Shown one piece after another: positions 45,729 to 54,687 of a DNA stretch of 64,000 nucleotides. A model generated the notes under the pieces. It searched no databases. It saw nothing but the letters and a program-made list of their open reading frames with translations, and had not been told where the DNA came from. Every line of letters starts with the position of its first letter. The first letter of the stretch is position 1. The stretch spans positions 1,272,001 to 1,336,000 of the forward strand of contig NZ_AP021846.1 of NCBI RefSeq assembly GCF_009176705.1. The letters run 5' to 3'. Origin of the DNA: Pseudoalteromonas sp. A25 (GTDB taxonomy: Bacteria; Pseudomonadota; Gammaproteobacteria; Enterobacterales; Alteromonadaceae). The position numbers were made by a program, and so were the translations under genes.

Positions 45729-47732
45729 TTGAATATTATTAACTTTGAAATAAAAAGTGTAATCGCTAAGCATGTAAAGCTCGTCTTGCAAAATGATGGT
45801 ATACAGCTGTATGGCAAACAACAGCACAAATTTTATTTGTGGCGAGATATGCTGTCACCACCAAGGTTATCAGCGGGAATGTTTTTCTGTGATGTGAAAA
45901 TATCACTCTTAGCTTGCGGCACAGTTGATTGCGTTAAAGTTGAAAAAGGCAAGTTTAGTCAAGCTAATTTCCAAGCGTTATGGGTTAGCCAAAATGCAGC
46001 GCATTTGATCAGCACAATCGGCAAAATAGAACGATTACTTCAAGCTCGGTATTTGTCAGCCAGTAATTTAGTGCTAGTGCGTGATATTATCTCATCTTTG
46101 GCTCCGCGTTGGCTAAGTTGGCAGCCTGATGTCAAATTAACAGAACCCCTCCTACAGGCGATTTATACGTTGCGCGAGCTAGCGCAATGGCAAGCCAACG
46201 ACATAGAAGCGTTTCGTGATGCATATATTCTTTACCAAGAAAATAAATATGAACAGTTTTTTGCCAATGTAGAACGTCAACCTTTAACCTCAGCTCAAAG
46301 ACGTGCCTGTATTGTTCAAGATAATCGGCAGTTACTATTGGCGGGAGCTGGTACAGGCAAAACGAGTGTAATGGCTGCGCGTGCAAAATTTTTGGTTTGT
46401 AGTTCGGGTGAAAAAGCTGAAAATATACTGTTACTGGCATATGCAAGTGAAGCTGCTAATGAGCTTCAACAAAGAGTAGGAGCTGATTTTAACTGTTTCA
46501 CATTCCATGCTTTAGGGATGCATATCATTGAGGCGGTTGAAGGGCACAAGCCGAAGATAAGCTCACTGGTTACTGAACAGCAAAAGAAGCTACAGTTCAT
46601 TAGTGATACAATACAAGCACTTTGCCTTGCGCCCCACTATTACAGCCAATTTAAGCAGTTTTGTTTACAAGAGTGTCAGACCCCGATCGGAGAGATCACC
46701 GAGTTTTTTTCGAGTGTTAATTGTTCTACCGTACTGAAACATATTGCCGTTTTGATTGGTCATTATAAAAATACCAGTGTGTTAAAACAGCTATCAAAAA
46801 TAGAGTTGCACCATGCGTCACTATTAGAGTGTTTGAAGCCGATTGTTGGGGAATACCAGCTTTACTTAAAAAATGAACAAGCAATCGACTTTGAGGACAT
46901 GATAGCCAAAACCATCGCGTACCTAGAGCAAGGTAAGTTTATTGTTCCATGGCGCCACATTATGGTTGATGAGTTTCAAGATTTATCGCCTGTTAGAGCC
47001 AAATTACTTCAAGCTTTATTAAAGCATGCCAACCAATCTCAGTTGTTCGCCGTTGGCGATGATTGGCAATCGATTTATCGTTTTAGTGGTGCTGATGTTT
47101 CATTGATAACTCATTTCAAGGAGTATTTTGGGGCTGCAACAGTAGGCCAGCTCGATCAAACTTTCAGATACCCTCAACAAATTCTAGATGTCTCAAGTCA
47201 GTTTGTATGCGCAAATCCAAGTCAACTCGTTAAGCACATGCGTGCTCATATCGATTATGACCACAACTCGTTTGTCAAATGCCCCGTAGATAATGAGCAT
47301 GACGCATTGAAAGCGATATTGAATCAGCTAGCGCAACAATATGGTCAGTTGAGTGTATTGCTGCTTGCTCGGAATCATAAAATGTTGCCGAGCAAGCAGC
47401 AGTTAAAGCAATTAAAAAGTCAGTTTAGTGGCCTTGAATTAAAAGCGATGACTTTTCATGCTTCAAAGGGTAAAGAGGCGCAGTTTTGTATTATTATGGG
47501 GTTGTATGACGGTAAAGGCGGGTTTCCTGCTCAGAGCAGAACTCAACCGCTGTTAGAGAGTATGCTAGCAAGCCAAGAGCCTTACCCTCACGCAGAAGAA
47601 CGTCGGCTATTCTATGTCGCTTTAACGCGGGCAAGGCAGCAAGTTATATTGCTTGAACCAAAAACTAACGCCAGTCCATTTTTGCAAGAGCTCAATATTG
47701 ATTGTGTAATGGATATACAGTCAGAAAAATAG
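45729..47732 (+). CDS. helD: DNA helicase IV (HelD), UvrD/Rep superfamily 1
   Basis: The 667-aa protein resembles E. coli helicase IV across its length: an N-terminal accessory domain (about 1-190), the Walker A segment LAGAGTGKTS (about 204-213), the Ia/Ic motif 'TFHALGMHIIE', Walker B DEFQDLSP, 'AVGDDWQSIYRFSGADVS', 'TFHASKGKEAQ' and the C-terminal 'ERRLFYVALTRARQQV'. It unwinds DNA 3' to 5'. The start is TTG 45729, the only start codon near the beginning of the conserved domain; no ATG is available before the 40th residue. It is a single gene behind the repeat. Confidence 0.92.
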   Translation: MNIINFEIKSVIAKHVKLVLQNDGIQLYGKQQHKFYLWRDMLSPPRLSAGMFFCDVKISLLACGTVDCVKVEKGKFSQANFQALWVSQNAAHLISTIGKIERLLQARYLSASNLVLVRDIISSLAPRWLSWQPDVKLTEPLLQAIYTLRELAQWQANDIEAFRDAYILYQENKYEQFFANVERQPLTSAQRRACIVQDNRQLLLAGAGTGKTSVMAARAKFLVCSSGEKAENILLLAYASEAANELQQRVGADFNCFTFHALGMHIIEAVEGHKPKISSLVTEQQKKLQFISDTIQALCLAPHYYSQFKQFCLQECQTPIGEITEFFSSVNCSTVLKHIAVLIGHYKNTSVLKQLSKIELHHASLLECLKPIVGEYQLYLKNEQAIDFEDMIAKTIAYLEQGKFIVPWRHIMVDEFQDLSPVRAKLLQALLKHANQSQLFAVGDDWQSIYRFSGADVSLITHFKEYFGAATVGQLDQTFRYPQQILDVSSQFVCANPSQLVKHMRAHIDYDHNSFVKCPVDNEHDALKAILNQLAQQYGQLSVLLLARNHKMLPSKQQLKQLKSQFSGLELKAMTFHASKGKEAQFCIIMGLYDGKGGFPAQSRTQPLLESMLASQEPYPHAEERRLFYVALTRARQQVILLEPKTNASPFLQELNIDCVMDIQSEK

Positions 47733-47818
47733 TGCATTGAATTAGCTCGTCATAGTGATTATTAAACTATTCTTGGGAGGAAACCGTACTGTAAACCAGT
47801 AAAAGTTTAGGAGTATTC

Positions 47819-49108
47819 ATGAGCGAAAAAAACATTTTGCAAGATGCATTAACAAGGCTTAGTAATATCGCCAAGACGAACAAAGAATATAACGCGATAT
47901 TAGAAGCGTTGAGCCAACCTCAAAGCACCCTGACCAGCCATATAGCCATTAGGAAAGATAACGGCAGCACTGCCTATTTCAAAGCATATCGTTGCCGATA
48001 TAACGACTTACTTGGTCCTACAAAAGGGGGGATCCGATTCCATCAAGATGCAGATCAAAGTGAAGTAGAAGCATTGGCATTATGGATGACGTTAAAATGT
48101 GCGGTGGTAGGGGTACCTTTCGGTGGTGCAAAGGGCGCTGTTACCGTAGACCCCAAAAAGCTGTCTCCTATGGAGCTTGAACGTTTAGCCCGAGCCTACA
48201 TAAGAGCCAAAGCTGACTTCATTGGTCCACAACTTGATATTCCGGCACCTGATGTATACACCAATGCTCGTATCATGGGTTGGATGATGGATGAATACGA
48301 AAAAATTACCCGTACAAAATGTCCTGCGGTGATAACAGGAAAGCCGATTGCCTTTGGTGGTAGTCTTGGCCGTGATAGTGCTACTGGTCGCGGTGCGTTT
48401 TTATGTATAGAAGCATTGGCGAGAAAACTCGGCTGGGATGCTAAGGAGAAAACCGTCGCTATTCAAGGTTTTGGGAATGGTGGTTACCATTGCGCTAAGT
48501 TGCTACAAGACGCTGGTTTTAAAGTTGTGGCAGTGAGCGACTCTAAAGGAGGCATTTATAGCAAACAGGGCCTAGATATAGAAAGCGTATATAGCGAGAA
48601 GCAACGAAGCAATACACTAAAAGCGGTTTATTGCCAGCATTCGGTGTGTGAGGATGTAGAGCATACTCGCATTAATAATGAGGAGTTACTCGCACTCCAA
48701 GTAGACATTTTAGTGCCCGCCGCTTTAGCGGGTGTGATTAATGCTAAAAATGTCAGCCAAATTCAGGCCCAATATATTGTTGAGATCGCAAACGGACCCA
48801 TTACAGCTGAGGTCGATGGTCAGCTAAAAGAACAAGGTACCCATGTTATTCCTGACATACTTGCGAATGCGGGGGGTGTAATAGTGAGCTATTTCGAATG
48901 GTGTCAAAATCGGCAAGGAGAGGCATGGCCTGAGGAAAAAGTGTATGACAAACTTGCAGCGTACATCAATAGTGCGTTTGAGAGAGCGTGGCAGCGTTAT
49001 CAACAACACGATGACTCAATGCGTGTGGTTGTTTATAAGCTCGCTCTCCAACAACTCACAGAGGCGCTAGAGGCACATGGCACGGCAGATTACTTCTCAG
49101 TTAACTAG
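47819..49108 (+). CDS. Glu/Leu/Phe/Val dehydrogenase family enzyme (probable glutamate dehydrogenase)
   Basis: The 429-aa enzyme has the ELFV dehydrogenase hallmarks: 'LLGPTKGGIRFHQDADQSEV', the catalytic Lys region PFGGAKGAV, and the nucleotide-binding GFGNGG in 'VAIQGFGNGGYHCAKLLQ'. These oxidatively deaminate an amino acid with NAD(P)+. Length and the 'KGGIRFH' region fit a hexameric glutamate dehydrogenase, but leucine-type members share the motifs. A good ribosome-binding site (TTAGGAG) precedes ATG 47819. Confidence 0.9.
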   Translation: MSEKNILQDALTRLSNIAKTNKEYNAILEALSQPQSTLTSHIAIRKDNGSTAYFKAYRCRYNDLLGPTKGGIRFHQDADQSEVEALALWMTLKCAVVGVPFGGAKGAVTVDPKKLSPMELERLARAYIRAKADFIGPQLDIPAPDVYTNARIMGWMMDEYEKITRTKCPAVITGKPIAFGGSLGRDSATGRGAFLCIEALARKLGWDAKEKTVAIQGFGNGGYHCAKLLQDAGFKVVAVSDSKGGIYSKQGLDIESVYSEKQRSNTLKAVYCQHSVCEDVEHTRINNEELLALQVDILVPAALAGVINAKNVSQIQAQYIVEIANGPITAEVDGQLKEQGTHVIPDILANAGGVIVSYFEWCQNRQGEAWPEEKVYDKLAAYINSAFERAWQRYQQHDDSMRVVVYKLALQQLTEALEAHGTADYFSVN

Positions 49109-49144
49109 CACTTCAGATGAACTAATCAACATAACTATTTTTAG

Positions 49145-49369
49145 TTAGAGCTTTTTAAATTGCTCTTTTAATGCGTAGCCATCGTCAGTGACGATTTTCT
49201 CAAGGGTGGCTACGCGCTCTTTTAACGCATTTAGCTCCGTTTGCAAAGCATCGTTTTGTTTACTTTGCAGTGATTTCTGTTGAGATAAGTACTGGTTAAA
49301 CATTTTGCTTATTACGCTAAAACCAACAGCAATGAACACAATTAAGACTATCATAGTAGTGCCAGACAT
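49145..49369 (-). CDS. Small membrane protein with coiled coil (74 aa)
   Basis: ATG 49369 is used, with GGAG 6 bases upstream; a longer frame to a TTG at 49381 covers that site. The protein has one N-terminal membrane helix (about 5-25) and a heptad-like coiled coil (about 30-62, 'LQTELNALKERVATLEKIV'), a layout similar to PspB of the phage-shock system but without clear PspB signatures. Function unknown. It is convergent with the dehydrogenase gene. Confidence 0.7.
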   Translation of the reverse strand: MSGTTMIVLIVFIAVGFSVISKMFNQYLSQQKSLQSKQNDALQTELNALKERVATLEKIVTDDGYALKEQFKKL

Positions 49370-49513
49370 TACGTTCTCCAAGATTATTGTTAATATGACA
49401 CGCTAAACACGTGTATTAGTTAGGATTTAATCTAACACAAAGAGAGTTGATGGGAAGTGGCATTTGCTAGAGTGTTTGCCTTAGGGGAGGAGCCAAAGGC
49501 TCCTGTAACTCAA

Positions 49514-50173
49514 TTAGGCTTCGTAGCTAAGCGGGTCTTGTGCTTTGTTTAAAGCGAATGCTTCTAAGCGCTCTTGGCAGGCACCGCACTTTCCACACGC
49601 TTTCTCACGACCGTTGTAACACGTCCATGTATCTGAGTAATCTAATCCCATTTTTAAGCCATCGGTTAAGATATCAATCTTGCTACTATTTAGGTACGGA
49701 CAGACAATTTCGATTTCTTCATAGTTAGCAATTCTGCAAACATCATCCATTTTCTTTACGAATTCAGGGCGACAGTCTGGATAGATGGCATGATCGCCAG
49801 AATGAGCACCATAAAATACTTTATTGGCTTTCAACGATACGGCATACCCAACAGCTAAGGATAATAAGATCATATTGCGATTTGGCACAACCGTGCTTTT
49901 CATACTCTCTTCTTCGTAGTGGCCCTCTGGTACATCTATATCGTCAGTGAGTGAGGAGCCACCAATAAGCTGATTAATAGCCGAAATATCAACTACCTTA
50001 TGAGCTATGTTGAGTTTTTCGCATACTTGTGCAGCTACAAGTAGCTCTTTTACGTGACGCTGACCATAATTAAAAGACAGCGCATAGACCTCATAGCCTG
50101 CACGAACAGCCTTGTTTAATACGGTGTATGAGTCCATACCGCCTGAATAAATGACAACAACTTTTTCGCTCAT
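49514..50173 (-). CDS. queC: 7-cyano-7-deazaguanine synthase QueC
   Basis: QueC makes preQ0, the precursor of the tRNA nucleoside queuosine. The product (219 aa from ATG 50173) has the PP-loop SGGMDS (residues 10-15) and a Zn2+ site of four Cys near the end (C-x-N..., CGKCGAC region). The frame is open far upstream, to 50419, but that part overlaps queE and shows no family similarity, so it is not used. It is divergent from queE, a common pairing; queD and queF are not in the window. Confidence 0.95.
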   Translation of the reverse strand: MSEKVVVIYSGGMDSYTVLNKAVRAGYEVYALSFNYGQRHVKELLVAAQVCEKLNIAHKVVDISAINQLIGGSSLTDDIDVPEGHYEEESMKSTVVPNRNMILLSLAVGYAVSLKANKVFYGAHSGDHAIYPDCRPEFVKKMDDVCRIANYEEIEIVCPYLNSSKIDILTDGLKMGLDYSDTWTCYNGREKACGKCGACQERLEAFALNKAQDPLSYEA

Positions 50174-50296
50174 AGGTGTTTTGCCTCGATTTTGATAGAG
50201 GTTTACTTTAGGGCGCGATATACTACACGGCCGCTGAGGAAATAACAATTTCCATTGGTGTTTTTTTGAGTTTGTGAAGTTGTTTACGGAGCCGTT

Positions 50297-50962
50297 TTGT
50301 ACAAAATAAACGAAATTTTTGAAACCATACAAGGTGAAGCTAGTTTTACTGGTGTGCCTTCGATTTTTTTGCGTCTGCAAGGCTGCCCTGTGGGTTGTGC
50401 TTGGTGTGATACCAAGCAAACTTGGGATGTAAACCCGACTTATTTAGTTTCGTTAGATAAAACGGTAGAAAAGAAAGCTGACTCAGAGTGGTGGGCTGAG
50501 GCTACTTCGCAGCAAATATTGGAATTGTTCAAGCAGCGCGGATATCAAGCTAAGCACGTTGTGATCACCGGTGGTGAGCCATGTATGTTCGATTTAATAC
50601 CACTGTGTGAGTTGTTGCATGCGGCAGGTTACAGCACGCAAATAGAAACCAGCGGAACTTTTGAAATTAAAGTGCCGGAGCAAACTTGGGTAACAGTATC
50701 TCCAAAAATCAATATGCGCGGAGGCTATGAAGTTTTAACAAGTGCTATGCAAAGGGCTGACGAAATCAAACACCCAGTTGCTATGCAAAAGCATATTGAA
50801 GAACTTGAAGCGTTGTTCGAACAAACGGGCGTTACGCCAAAGCTAGTTTATTTACAGCCCATTAGCCAAAAGGCTAAAGCAACTAAGTTAGCGATTGACA
50901 CTTGCATGAAGAAAAACTGGCGTTTATCAGTACAAGTGCACAAATATATTGGTATTAATTAA
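50297..50962 (+). CDS. queE: 7-carboxy-7-deazaguanine synthase QueE
   Basis: QueE is the radical SAM enzyme before QueC in queuosine synthesis. The 221-aa protein has the radical SAM cluster CX3CX2C ([12 protein letters not shown]) and '[15 protein letters not shown]', closely resembling the E. coli enzyme. The start is TTG 50297 with GGAG 5 bases upstream; no ATG is nearby. The gap to queC (123 bases) contains a GGAAAT-AACA-ATTTCC hairpin but no recognisable preQ1 riboswitch. Confidence 0.95.
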   Translation: MYKINEIFETIQGEASFTGVPSIFLRLQGCPVGCAWCDTKQTWDVNPTYLVSLDKTVEKKADSEWWAEATSQQILELFKQRGYQAKHVVITGGEPCMFDLIPLCELLHAAGYSTQIETSGTFEIKVPEQTWVTVSPKINMRGGYEVLTSAMQRADEIKHPVAMQKHIEELEALFEQTGVTPKLVYLQPISQKAKATKLAIDTCMKKNWRLSVQVHKYIGIN

Positions 50963-50979
50963 CTGATATTGGGTAGTGG

Positions 50980-51005
50980 GTTGGATAGGCTTATGGTCAT
51001 CCAAC
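50980..51005 (+). terminator. Hairpin after queE
   Basis: GTTGGAT (50980-50986) pairs with ATCCAAC (50999-51005) around a 12-base loop, 18 bases after the queE stop and between convergent genes. No T run follows, so confidence is low. Confidence 0.3.
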
Positions 51006-51018
51006 TCTGCGTGTCGGC

Positions 51019-51948
51019 TTATAGCTTTGTTTTGAGCCACGTGTTCATATCTTTTATCACTAACGGCAATTGGCTTTCACCCTGACTGTCTTTGAATTTA
51101 TGGTCCAACCCTGAGTAATATTTAAATTCAATATTGGGCTTTGCTATTAAACTAGATTGCAATGATTTTACCTGTGAGGGAGAGACATTTGAGTCTGCCT
51201 GCGCTTGTATAATTAACATGGGTTGACTGATTGCTTTTACCGTATTTAGCTGATCCATTGATAGCATTTCATGCCACCATTTGTATCCGTGTCCGCTAAC
51301 AGTGATATGCTTTTCTGCACCGCTAAGAATATAGTTGCTAAAGCCAATAAATTCATTGATATCTTTTTGTGCATCAACGTCGTTCTGATACTGTGACCTG
51401 ATGTTGTGTTTTATGTCATCTATAAACCAGCGACCACCGCCGTTAAAAGTTATTACAGCGTCTATATCGGTATTTTGTGCGGCAACTAAGTTTGCGATCA
51501 CCGCTCCCTCGCTCCCCCCTAAAAGCGCGATTGTTTTGTAGCCAAACTCTTGTTTAACTTTATCTAGAACAATGCTCGTATCTGCTAAGCGAGTTTGAGG
51601 TGAGTCGTTGAGTAAGTATGCATACGGGCAGTCATTACGCTCTGGGTTGTCACTATAGGGTAATTGCTCATCCAGCCCGTACTTTTCTATGAGTAATAAA
51701 TCAGAATTAGGTAGTACATTTCTGTATTGGCTAGTAATAGAGTCGATATTCAAAACACTGTTACAACTTGAGCCTTGCAAAATCAATAATAGAGTGTGGG
51801 CGCTTTTGTCTGTATTATTTTTTAAAAGATGATAAATAATACTCGAACCGTCTGTTCTTTGTGCTTGATAAGTGTTGCGCAGTAACTCGCTCGCATTGAT
51901 GCTGCTAGATAAAAACCAGAGCAAAGTAAGCGTCAGCTTTAGAGGCAT
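51019..51948 (-). CDS. Exported alpha/beta hydrolase
   Basis: The 309-aa protein has a signal peptide (about 1-19, SINA-S) and an alpha/beta hydrolase fold: nucleophile elbow GGSEG with Ser146, the acid in 'AQADSNVSPS' and the catalytic His in GLDHKF. It resembles dienelactone-hydrolase or BAAT-type peptidase-like enzymes but the substrate is not clear. The 246-base gap to bcp shows a CGGGG/CCCCG hairpin near 52156 and no gene. Confidence 0.82.
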   Translation of the reverse strand: MPLKLTLTLLWFLSSSINASELLRNTYQAQRTDGSSIIYHLLKNNTDKSAHTLLLILQGSSCNSVLNIDSITSQYRNVLPNSDLLLIEKYGLDEQLPYSDNPERNDCPYAYLLNDSPQTRLADTSIVLDKVKQEFGYKTIALLGGSEGAVIANLVAAQNTDIDAVITFNGGGRWFIDDIKHNIRSQYQNDVDAQKDINEFIGFSNYILSGAEKHITVSGHGYKWWHEMLSMDQLNTVKAISQPMLIIQAQADSNVSPSQVKSLQSSLIAKPNIEFKYYSGLDHKFKDSQGESQLPLVIKDMNTWLKTKL

Positions 51949-52152
51949 AATCCTGTCCTTAATGTGTTTTATAGTTCTTTTAAGTGGTTTGATAGGTCAA
52001 AATATAGATTGTATATAATACAAATAGTTCAGCTCAACTTAGTGGAGTTACTGCGCTGGGTGAGAGGTTTTTGTAAAGTATTTAAAGGTAAGTCGTTTTA
52101 TTGAGATAGAAGTTTGACAAAGTGTTTTCAACGATTTATTCGATTTGTTAAG

Positions 52153-52176
52153 TAGCGGGGCAAGTACACCCCGTTA
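52153..52176 (-). terminator. Hairpin after bcp
   Basis: TAGCGGGG (52153-52160 region) pairs with CCCCGTTA (52169-52176) with one G-T pair and an 8-base loop. It begins about 20 bases beyond the bcp stop on the - strand. There is no T run, so terminator function is uncertain. Confidence 0.35.
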
Positions 52177-52194
52177 CCAGAAAGCAATGATAGC

Positions 52195-52665
52195 TTAGTT
52201 GGTTTGTAAGTAGTCAATCACTACTTGGTGGTGTTCTTTAGTTTTAAACTTGTTGAATACATGTTTGATTGTACCGTCTTGACCCACCAAAAAACTGATG
52301 CGATGAATACCATCGTATTCTTTACCCATAAACTTTTTAAGCCCCCACACACCAAAAGCGTCTGCAATGGCATGATCTTCATCAGACAGTAAGTCAAAGT
52401 TCAGCTCTTTTTTAGTTTCAAAGTTTTTTAGCTTTTTAACTGGATCTGGGCTAATCCCAACAGCAACCGTATTAAGTTCTGCAAGTTGTGCCTTGTGATC
52501 TCTTAGCTGCTCAGCTTGTACTGTGCACCCTGGTGTAAGGGCTTTAGGGTAGAAGTAAACTAAAACCTGATTTTCCTCTAGTAATGTGGCCAAAGAGACG
52601 GTGTCATCGTTTTGGTTTTTTAACGTAAAAAGAGGGGCTTGCTCACCAGCTGTTAATGTTTTCAT
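52195..52665 (-). CDS. bcp: Peroxiredoxin Bcp (1-Cys type)
   Basis: Bcp reduces organic peroxides with thioredoxin. The 156-aa protein has the peroxidatic Cys47 in PGCTVQAE. The resolving Cys of the E. coli enzyme (PGCTVQAC) is replaced by Glu and there is no other Cys in the protein, so it must work as a 1-Cys peroxiredoxin with an external thiol. AAGGA is 5 bases before ATG 52665, and gcvR ends 8 bases upstream, so both are one operon. Confidence 0.93.
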   Translation of the reverse strand: MKTLTAGEQAPLFTLKNQNDDTVSLATLLEENQVLVYFYPKALTPGCTVQAEQLRDHKAQLAELNTVAVGISPDPVKKLKNFETKKELNFDLLSDEDHAIADAFGVWGLKKFMGKEYDGIHRISFLVGQDGTIKHVFNKFKTKEHHQVVIDYLQTN

Positions 52666-52673
52666 GTTAATCC

Positions 52674-53207
52674 TTAGCGAATTCGTCTTAAAATGTAGTC
52701 TACGTTGAGCGCGTGAGAAAGATCTTCAAAACGGATCTTAAATTCGTCTGCGTTTACATCACTTGGAATATTAAACTCAATTTCACAACGCATATTCAAC
52801 TGCTCACCTTGCTCGAAAGTATCTGACTTTAGAGAACAGATGCTTACATGTTGTTCAGCGAAAAAACGTGTCACTTTACTGAGCGTGCCTGGCGTATCAA
52901 GGCCTTCATATTCCAGCGTATAGCCTGCACTAAAGTTGCCTTGCTGATGTGAGCTTGTGCGTTTCATCATAGTCAGCAGTCCAAGCTCCATCCCTTTAAC
53001 AGGTAGGCTATGCTCGACACGGCTGATAGCAGACATATCTCCACTGAGCAACATAATAAAAGTGAACTCGTTCCCTAAAATCGCGATACGACTGTCGATA
53101 ATATTACAGTGACAATCACTCACAAGCTGTGTCAGCTCGCTTACTATTCCTGAACGGTCTTCACCTATTGCAGTTAATACCAGTTGTTGATTGGCAAATG
53201 CAGTCAT
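52674..53207 (-). CDS. gcvR: Glycine cleavage system transcriptional repressor GcvR
   Basis: GcvR is a two-ACT-domain protein that antagonises GcvA. The 177-aa protein has an N-terminal ACT domain ('LTAIGEDRSGIVSELTQLV') and a second one ('GLDTPGTLSKVTRFFAEQHV'). It lies directly upstream of bcp, the classical gcvR-bcp pair. The gcvA and gcvTHP targets are elsewhere. Confidence 0.93.
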   Translation of the reverse strand: MTAFANQQLVLTAIGEDRSGIVSELTQLVSDCHCNIIDSRIAILGNEFTFIMLLSGDMSAISRVEHSLPVKGMELGLLTMMKRTSSHQQGNFSAGYTLEYEGLDTPGTLSKVTRFFAEQHVSICSLKSDTFEQGEQLNMRCEIEFNIPSDVNADEFKIRFEDLSHALNVDYILRRIR

Positions 53208-53558
53208 TAATGAAATCTAACCTCTGTAAATGTACTTTATTATCCACCCAAGCGAGCGCTGTGAAGAATACATTGAACAATTGATATTTAACCAAAAATA
53301 GTACCACAGAATTTTTAGCTAAACATGCCTGTTTTATAATTTATTGCTCTAGAGCGGGATTATTGTATGGCTTTCTTGTGTTTATGCCCATTGGAAAGTA
53401 CCATAGTTGCAAATTTTTTGGTTAATCAGAACTAACCCTATAATTTCCAAAGAACTTACCCTCTTTTGGAAAATTTTGAATTGACAGTGAACCAAACCAG
53501 CATTCCCCACTCATAGTAATGAAATAACAATTAATGGGTCTGCTAAGGAGAATAATCA
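53208..53558. other. 351-base intergenic region between gcvR and bamC
   Basis: Nothing here can be read as a gene. In E. coli dapA stands in this place, but no DapA remnant can be seen. A perfect -10 hexamer TATAAT is at 53439-53444 (+ strand) with TTTTGG at a 17-base spacing, a possible bamC promoter. A GGAG is placed 8 bases before the bamC start. The region also carries the gcvR promoter region, which I could not define. Confidence 0.6.
53439..53444 (+). promoter_or_regulatory. Possible sigma-70 -10 element for bamC
   Basis: TATAAT matches the -10 consensus exactly. The -35 region is poor (TTTTGG at a 17-base spacing or TTGGTT at 15). It is 115 bases before the bamC start, giving a 5' leader of about 100 bases. 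Confidence 0.35.
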
Positions 53559-54620
53559 GTGCAGTATTGGATCCCAAAAACGTTGGCTATCAGCGTATTA
53601 CTTGGTTTATCTGGATGTAGTGTTTTTACAAATGATGCGCATCATGAGCGTAATTATCGTGTAAATGAGCCTGTTAAAGTACCAGCGAACCTACAGCAGC
53701 CAGCTCAAGATCCGACCTATAAAATGTCAGTGGCTCGTTTTAATAGCGATGCAGAAGCCAAAGGTTATCGCCCACCGCAACAAGTATTGACCGTTGCAAA
53801 GGGAAGCTGGGTTGAGGAAAATGATGAGAAGGCGCGTGTTTACTTCGATAAAAATGATGGTATCGAAGACTTGGTCGATTTTATCTGGCAATCAGTTGAA
53901 GGTGTTATGGAGCGCCATAACACCTCTCTACTTGATGATAGCCGCGCACAGGGGTCAGTGAGTACAAATTGGTATTCATTGATCAAACCAGCAGAAGGCT
54001 GGTTTTGGGAAGACGAAGAGCAGATTTCAAAGCAGAAGTTTCGCTTTGTTGTTGAGCAAAAAGAGCATCAGAGAACGGCCTCATTACATGCAGAGTTGCT
54101 AGATTATCAAAGCGACAAAGTGGAGCTGACAGATATGCTTAAGCAGCAACTTGAAGCCCGGGCCGTGAACGAGGTTGTATCAGAGTTTGACTATTTATAT
54201 CGCATTTTAGAAGTACAGATGCGAAAACAGCAAGGCATATTATCCCTAGCGCTAGGCTTTGATAGCGAAGGCAACGGTGCCATGATAACTGAGCAAGCAG
54301 CAGATATCGTGATAGATAGGTTTTCGAGCTTCTTGGAACGTGTCAACTTCACCATTATTAAAATTGATAATGACACTGGAGAAATCGCTACGCGTTATGA
54401 AAAACCAGACGACAGCGTTTGGGACTCTATTTGGGGTGATGAATCTGTACAGTTACCGCTAGAAAGTGGTGATTACAAGGTCACAGTTGCAACAACCAAT
54501 GATGGTAGCACATCATTAACGTGGAAAGATGCGCAAGGAAATGTGTTAGATACCGATGTTATGGCGCAGTTACAACAAGTATTATTACAAGTATTGCGTG
54601 ATAAGGGCCTAACTATCTAA
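53559..54620 (+). CDS. bamC: Outer membrane assembly lipoprotein BamC
   Basis: BamC is a lipoprotein of the beta-barrel assembly machinery. The 353-aa protein has the lipobox LSGC (Cys20) and, after an unstructured N-terminal region that normally binds BamD, two helix-grip domains (about 95-220 and 230-350). The start is GTG 53559 with GGAG 8 bases upstream. In many gammaproteobacteria dapA is upstream and purC downstream; neither is here. Confidence 0.92.
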   Translation: MQYWIPKTLAISVLLGLSGCSVFTNDAHHERNYRVNEPVKVPANLQQPAQDPTYKMSVARFNSDAEAKGYRPPQQVLTVAKGSWVEENDEKARVYFDKNDGIEDLVDFIWQSVEGVMERHNTSLLDDSRAQGSVSTNWYSLIKPAEGWFWEDEEQISKQKFRFVVEQKEHQRTASLHAELLDYQSDKVELTDMLKQQLEARAVNEVVSEFDYLYRILEVQMRKQQGILSLALGFDSEGNGAMITEQAADIVIDRFSSFLERVNFTIIKIDNDTGEIATRYEKPDDSVWDSIWGDESVQLPLESGDYKVTVATTNDGSTSLTWKDAQGNVLDTDVMAQLQQVLLQVLRDKGLTI

Positions 54621-54642
54621 TCAGTGGGTCGTTTTTCAATGA

Positions 54643-54674
54643 GAAAAGAGCTGAGGCTCTTTTCTTTGTTTTTG
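54643..54674 (+). terminator. Intrinsic terminator after bamC
   Basis: GAAAAGAGC (54643-54651) pairs with GCTCTTTTC (54656-54664) around a TGAG loop, followed by TTTGTTTTT. It begins 22 bases after the bamC stop. Confidence 0.9.
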
Positions 54675-54687
54675 TAGGCTAAATATA

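Noticed and set aside
49488-49504. AGGAGCC-AAA-GGCTCCT hairpin next to queC stop as terminator
   Set aside because: The stem is good but there is no T run on the relevant strand, so I do not claim a terminator.
50174-50296. PreQ1 riboswitch between queC and queE
   Set aside because: There is a small GGAAAT/ATTTCC hairpin, but the preQ1 consensus and its A-rich tail are not seen on either strand.
50174-50419. N-terminal extension of queC
   Set aside because: It overlaps the divergent queE and has no similarity to QueC; ATG 50173 starts the conserved domain.
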